Part shown: positions 52,401 to 56,976 of the stretch, one piece after another
How the letters are laid out: each line of letters begins with the position of its first letter
How positions within the stretch are numbered: position 1 is the stretch's first letter
Origin: Eimeria necatrix
Taxonomy: Eukaryota > Apicomplexa > Conoidasida > Eucoccidiorida > Eimeriidae
NCBI RefSeq assembly: GCF_000499385.1
Contig: NW_013652587.1
Coordinates: forward strand, 1 to 56,976
Reading direction: 5' to 3'
DNA: 56,976 nucleotides
Program-made: the position numbers and the translations under genes
The notes under the pieces: generated by a model
Seen by the model: only the letters and a program-made list of their open reading frames with translations
What the model was told of the DNA's origin: nothing
The model's database searches: none

Positions 52401-52610
52401 ACAGGTTGAATATCATTGGCACTGGAAGCATGTCATCTTGAAATACTTTGTTTCGCGGAAAAATGACAATCTTACGGAACACGGTTTGCGACTTCCGTTT
52501 TGTGGCCTCAGCTTCGAGAACTTGTCGTGCTCCATGGAGGCGGTTCTATGGATGTCACTGTGAAGCGCGGCACAGATGTATTGACTTTCCATATAAACGT
52601 GTCTCAATGA
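49495..52610 (+). CDS. HTRA: HtrA/DegP-family serine protease with one PDZ domain
   Basis: Chymotrypsin-fold protease for protein quality control. Eleven exons join with consistent phase: 49495-50197, 50302-50333, 50480-50633, 50728-50796, 51083-51141, 51274-51391, 51485-51560, 51697-51776, 51839-51940, 52257-52372, 52512-52610 (TGA), giving 535 residues. The triad is His242 in GHVVTAAHVV, Asp299 in TDVAVLRV and Ser381 in PGMSGAPVCN; most HtrA proteins have GNSGGP there. LALPSPVVRRVAEAL at about 405-419 matches the end of the protease domain. The PDZ domain (about 464-531) shows GVTPGEAADVAGIQEGDRII. Residues 1-30 are rich in Arg, and a hydrophobic segment lies at about 72-88 (IRLWLAVGAFCATVA). 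That suits a mitochondrial, membrane-anchored or secreted form. The frame is open a few codons upstream of the ATG, so a further 5' exon is possible. Confidence 0.87.
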
Positions 52611-53044
52611 ATGCCCTGTTCTTCCCCAAAGCTCGGCAGTGTATGAAATCCTCGGAAGTCAGATGGCGACGCAAGCCCGCTATCGATGCGGCTACCCGTT
52701 GTTGCATGTTGTTGAGGGGTGGCGAATGGGAGTCTCGTTTTTAACAAGTGGAAATCAAGTCATTATGCGTGCAGTACACTGCTTTTTCACAGTGCACAGC
52801 AGACTGTGACGATTTTTTATTTAAAGTGGGTCGTCTCCGAGAGAACGCCTCTCCAGGAGAGTGAGTGCGGTGCCGCTCATACATTCCTGGAGGAGAGGGA
52901 CATTGATCAGTGGTGGAGCTGACATAGCTTAATGGCCTAATTTCAAAGATAAATTTTGAATGCTAGCCTTTGTTTTGCTTCGTGTTGGGTAGAGGCTGAC
53001 TTGTTCCCCCTCCAGCGCGCCTAGTGCGTTGCTGGAGCGTCATT

Positions 53045-54717
53045 ATGCGCACTCCTGCCGAGACGGCGGTTTTGCAGTGCAGTAACCCGCGATTGCTCTA
53101 GGTGAAGTCGTCCATCTGAACTCTTAAACAGCTTATATTAAACAATGTTTTTGAGTCTTCTGAGGCAGCAGACACCTCTTTAAATGTTGATTCCTCACCA
53201 GATTGTGCTGAGACTTGAGCGCCCCAATCTGCAAGGAGATGGCCAGCGCAAGTGAACAGGTAGTTGGATGTGGCGCATAGGAGATTCTCTATTGGCATCA
53301 TTAATATATTTTTCGCTTTTTAGTGAATTGCACATGTAGAAATTCTGAAACGGAGGCGGGTACGGAAGGGCACGCGGTGGAGCACGTGGAGTTCCTTGTT
53401 GTGAGGACCCGTGGACGACGCAAGCCTGAATTTACGAATGAGACCCAAGATTCAGTAAAAGCTAACAGCCTGTAACTCTGTTCTTCCTTCAGTTATGCGA
53501 GCTCTGCGTAGCCTGAGGAGCTAACCGTCTTCGACACGTCACCTGGTGTTAGATTATGGGCAGACCTAGGTGGCTGACGGCCACGCAGTAGTGCCATGGA
53601 TAGGTAGTTGATTTCGTGGATCATTCGATTTTTATTTCCTCTTTAAGGCGCGAGCACAACTTAGAAAGATCACTTTCTAGAACGCTGCCTGCCCTAGTAC
53701 GTGATATGGCTTCCTATTCAATTGACTTTCAGCAGTACCCATGGCTTGACGCTGTAATCTTGAATGATGCTGCCGGTGAGACTTCTCCCGCTCTACACAA
53801 AAAGGATGCGTTGCAGCTTTCACTACCTTGTTGTACTGGGCAGCTACGGCAGGAGCGCTGGCTTCGGCTACGTGCTGCCAGTGTTTCTAGCCCCCATTGG
53901 CAAGATAGGCGGGTGTCGCTTGTACATTCGCAACATGAGGCACAAGAGGAGTCGAGCCCATGCAGTCCGAGAACATGCCCCTTTTGCAACACAGCATTAC
54001 GGAAGCAGCGGATGGTTGAGTCTATGATGGCAGATGAAGTAGAGCGCAGATGCGCTGATGACATACTCAAGGCAGCAGCTGCATGCTCAAGAGAGAAAGT
54101 GACCCCCCTTTCATCGCTTGCATTCGTTCCTCCAGCAGCTTGTATGCCAGCCGACCTATGGAGGCCTGCATCGGAAGACCTACGGAGGAAGGAGCGACAG
54201 AAATCACAGGGCACAGAAATCGGTTATTCCTCCACAGCATATACAGAGCAGCCCACACACGACTGCATGAGATTACCTGGCGGCACGAAGTCACGGTCTA
54301 TCAGCGTGTCGGCGGATAGTTCTTCGTCAAACCGCCGAGTAAACTATCGAGGTCACTTTTTTTGTGAACAGCAGGCAACAAACAGGCAAACGGCTCTCCA
54401 AGCCCCGATAGCACAACTTTATTTGCACAAATGCAGAAGGGCTGGGCCTTATGCTCAAGTAATGGCTCCCTTGGGGAGAGAGCTTTCCAGTCATCTCCAG
54501 AGCCAGCATCTACCCAGCATTCAGGAAGAAAGGGGAGCACTGAAGCAGCAACAGTGGCTGCTGAGCAATAATCATTTCGACCAACGATTCCAGCAGCGTA
54601 TAGACCACTTAGAACGAAGCACAATTTATTCCTTCCCGAAAGTAATATATCAAAACAGTGTAGTTGGAAGTGCATGGGCCTCCAACGTCCAACCACTAGC
54701 GTGGAGTCTTTTTCATT
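53045..54717 (+). CDS. orphan gene with a 1.07-kb exon and a CPFC motif
   Basis: No family is recognised. A phase-consistent model joins a tentative first exon 53045-53081 (MRTPAETAVLQC), exon 53324-53471 (acceptor CTTTTTAG; HAVEHVEFLVVRTRGRRKPE) and a large exon 53648-54717 that opens after a strong pyrimidine tract (TTATTTCCTCTTTAAG). The large exon encodes 356 residues, beginning REHNLERSLSRTLPALVRDM. It includes CPFCNTALRKQRMVESMMA, a CxxC that could bind zinc, then a Ser/Gln-rich, probably disordered part, and ends at the donor T/GTAAGTG. The gene therefore continues to the right, perhaps into 55.2-55.6 kb. It starts about 430 bases after the protease stop, on the same strand. Confidence 0.5.
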
Positions 54718-56478
54718 GTAAGTGATTTTTGAGTATTTAAATAGTGACATTTGACTAAACCACAAGGAATCATTTATTCTACCACTACTTTTACATATTT
54801 CCAAAAAATTTGGAGGTTCAGGAAGACGGCATTACTTTCGGTCAAAGCTAGGGGTGATGCAGAGCTCAGCCACGATCAGTCTTTCGGAAACAAGCCTATA
54901 AAATCCTATCTTTTATCAGATCCCTTGTAACGCTAGCGGAGCCCTAACAGCCGTTAGATACATAGCAGGATGAAAAGAGAGAAAATATGGAACTCGTCTC
55001 AGGAAAGAGGAATTGACTTCTATTGATGCTGCCCCACTACGAAACGGCGGAAGGAAGGATAAACACCTTAAAGCTAGTACTGCTGAGTTCGGCCCGGTGC
55101 GAGTACCACTGCCTCAAAACAATTAATGAAGTAGTCAGAGTTTTCCTTTTCATCAAATTGCTGGCTTTTTAGTGTTGTCAAAATGTTGACCAATTGATTT
55201 AGCACGAGCAGTTCCTAGACTTGAATATGGCGATGTCGACGTAAGCACGACGGATGTGCAGAAGAGTTAAGTGCACCCTTAGGGCAAGCTCTCCTAGATA
55301 TTCGTGTATGGCACTTACTTGGAAGCTTGCCAAATTGAAGAAAGCCAGCGTCGAGCGTGCTGCTGTGCGCAGCGTGACGTCCAGTGTCCCCTTTGCTTCA
55401 CGGCAGCGAACAGTTTCCTGGTTCTGCGGCAGCTACAGCGCGAACTGATTCCGCACATCTGTATTTTGCAGCAGATAACCATCTCATCACTGCACCATCA
55501 GCATGCAACGCGGGGCGGATGCCCGACACCAGCCAGAAGCTGAGGGGGAGCCCGGCGATGTCCTTCTCCCGAGAATGCTTCAAAAATATACAGGCAAGCG
55601 CAAGTTTCTTAATTGTATTTTCCCCCTAAAGCAGGAATAAACCGGTCAGCTAGGGAGGTGTCGTAACTCGTTGCGCTGGCCAGAGGACCAGTCCTTCGAC
55701 TACATGGCTGCTGCTTTGCTTGTTTCTGCTGCTTGACCTGCAGACAAATCGGTATCTTAGAGTATTTGGAGTACTTCAGTGCTTGTAGCTGAATCTAATT
55801 GGCCAGGTTCGCCTCTTGGGGAGCAGTACACGCCAATGCGGTGTATGGCGAGTGACAGCCATTGGCAACCAATTGAGACTGGCGTGCATTCAGTGACCCC
55901 TGGTAGGACTCATGTCTACTAGATCGTGACGCTGACAAGGTTTTCTTCTGAATGTTCACGAAGAAAACATGCGGTAAATATCAGAAGTTCGCTAATATGC
56001 AGTCTCAGCGCACACCCGTCGGCCCCACGCAGCTTCTCCCGTTTAGAGCGCTCAGCGGATCACCTCGTTGGCGGCTTTTCTTTGCAACGTAGCGTCCACT
56101 ACGTCAAGAGAAGGCTATCTAAAAAAATTTTCGACTTCATAAAAATATTGTTGAAGGGCTACGCTGTGCTTTTGGTTTTTCTGTGGTGAAACTGGTTAGT
56201 CTGGAGCTTCAGTGACCCACTGGACTAGTTTGGCCTTCCAATGTTTTCTAAAGGCGTCATAAGCACTATCAAGTGCCGAAGCAACATCATCAACAGCAAT
56301 AAAGCGGAAAAGCCACATGCATTTTACAACGAATGCTTGAATATAGTTCTGCTCAGATCGAGATGCAGAGGTCGCTCACGCGATCTCAACTTTTGCCAAG
56401 TGCTATTTGGTGCTGACGCGTACGGAGATTACTCGTATCGAAGGACCTTCAGAATGCCTATTTGATTTTCCGTAATCA
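54718..56478. other. 1.8 kb with coding-like pieces at 55.2-55.6 kb
   Basis: Around 55196-55590 two plus-strand frames are open over the same bases. One includes QRDVQCPLCFTAANSFLVLR, a second CxxC (CPLC) that recalls the CPFC of the preceding large exon; the other runs 55254-55448 to a TGA. A short exon at about 55218-55240 could link the large exon to the second frame in phase. I could not decide which frame is used. Outside this patch I see nothing supported. Confidence 0.3.
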
Positions 56479-56760
56479 ATAGCATGTGTAAACTAGTACC
56501 CTTTGTTAATATCCTAAGGTTGGGGCTGGCGGTTACTCCGACACTGGGACAAGGCACTGACCCAACCGGGTCAAGAGAGGGAGAATTGTGATTCTCCGCT
56601 TTTTAAGAAAGTTCGATGGGCAGACTTGAGGGATGAATGTTCATTGACTATTTGATGCTGTTTCGTGAGCCATGTGTTGAAGGTAGGGAATTCGTTAGAA
56701 ACGCACCTAGTTCATGCGCAAGGAAGCTACATCGCAGCAGCAGAGAGCGCTGTTCTCAAC
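56479..56760 (-). repeat. dispersed repeat, copy 2 (inverted)
   Basis: This is the reverse-complement partner of 45651-45929, with the same order of shared blocks (AGCATGTGTAAA, TAATATCCTAAGGTTGGGG, TTGATGCTGTTTC, GAGAGCGCTGTTC). Faint similarity may continue to about 56810. The pair is about 10.5 kb apart and brackets the protease and orphan genes. Confidence 0.85.
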
Positions 56761-56976
56761 GCCTACGCTTTGCATACCTTGGAATCAGGCATGGAAAACA
56801 GCATCTAGTTTTGCTTCAGTTTTTTTCGGTAGGAACAGCTTTCATAAATTAAAGAGCTGCTTTCTCGTACAGCAATCAAGTTAGTGGGGAACTGTAGTGC
56901 ACAGACACTACAATGGGGCTGGTTAGTGCTCTAGAGAGGATAGCTAGCCAGCGACCTACGAGGGGTCGCAAGACTG

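Noticed and set aside
1..56976. Search for CRISPR arrays, rRNA genes, transposases, reverse transcriptase and viral genes
   Set aside because: No spaced direct-repeat array, rRNA core or mobile-element protein motif was seen on either strand.

Overview
The window reads as nuclear DNA of a eukaryote with many small GT-AG introns, moderate GC (roughly mid-40s percent by eye) and standard stop codons. Its recognisable genes are an HtrA protease plus several axoneme-type proteins. I infer an alveolate that makes flagellated cells, most likely a coccidian apicomplexan, but no marker here fixes the taxon. Because genes are cut into many exons, I built models by joining in-frame segments at plausible donors and acceptors and checking that intron phases agree. 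These are hand-made models, not transcript-supported ones.

Layout. Positions 1 to about 24.5 kb hold no convincing gene. That stretch carries two exact tandem duplications (56 bp and 282 bp units), a 65-bp near-perfect palindrome and smaller hairpins. From 24.5 to 37.2 kb the minus strand is gene-dense. In order of transcription (high to low coordinate) it holds an unrecognised, partly resolved candidate with hydrophobic segments, a coiled-coil protein of the outer-dynein-arm docking-complex type, an unrecognised partial gene, and a Dpy-30 plus GAF-like protein resembling radial-spoke protein RSP2. From 39.4 to 44.8 kb a plus-strand gene of at least 15 exons encodes a multi-EF-hand-like protein. 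From 45.6 to 56.8 kb the plus strand carries an 11-exon HtrA/DegP-type serine protease with one PDZ domain, followed by an orphan gene with a 1.07-kb exon. This segment is bracketed by two inverted copies of a diverged dispersed repeat of about 280 bp.

How the genes fit together. At least two of the four best-supported genes (docking-complex-like, Dpy-30/GAF) point to the flagellar axoneme. The EF-hand protein has an organisation compatible with one, though that is weaker. The HtrA protein has an arginine-rich N-terminus and a hydrophobic segment before the protease domain, compatible with a mitochondrial membrane-anchored or secretory protease. I found no CRISPR array, rRNA, tRNA, transposase or reverse transcriptase that I could support, and nothing I can call a new defence or metabolic system. 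The most unusual items are the inverted repeat pair, the noncanonical active-site motif of the HtrA protein, the long palindrome and the local concentration of flagellum-type genes.
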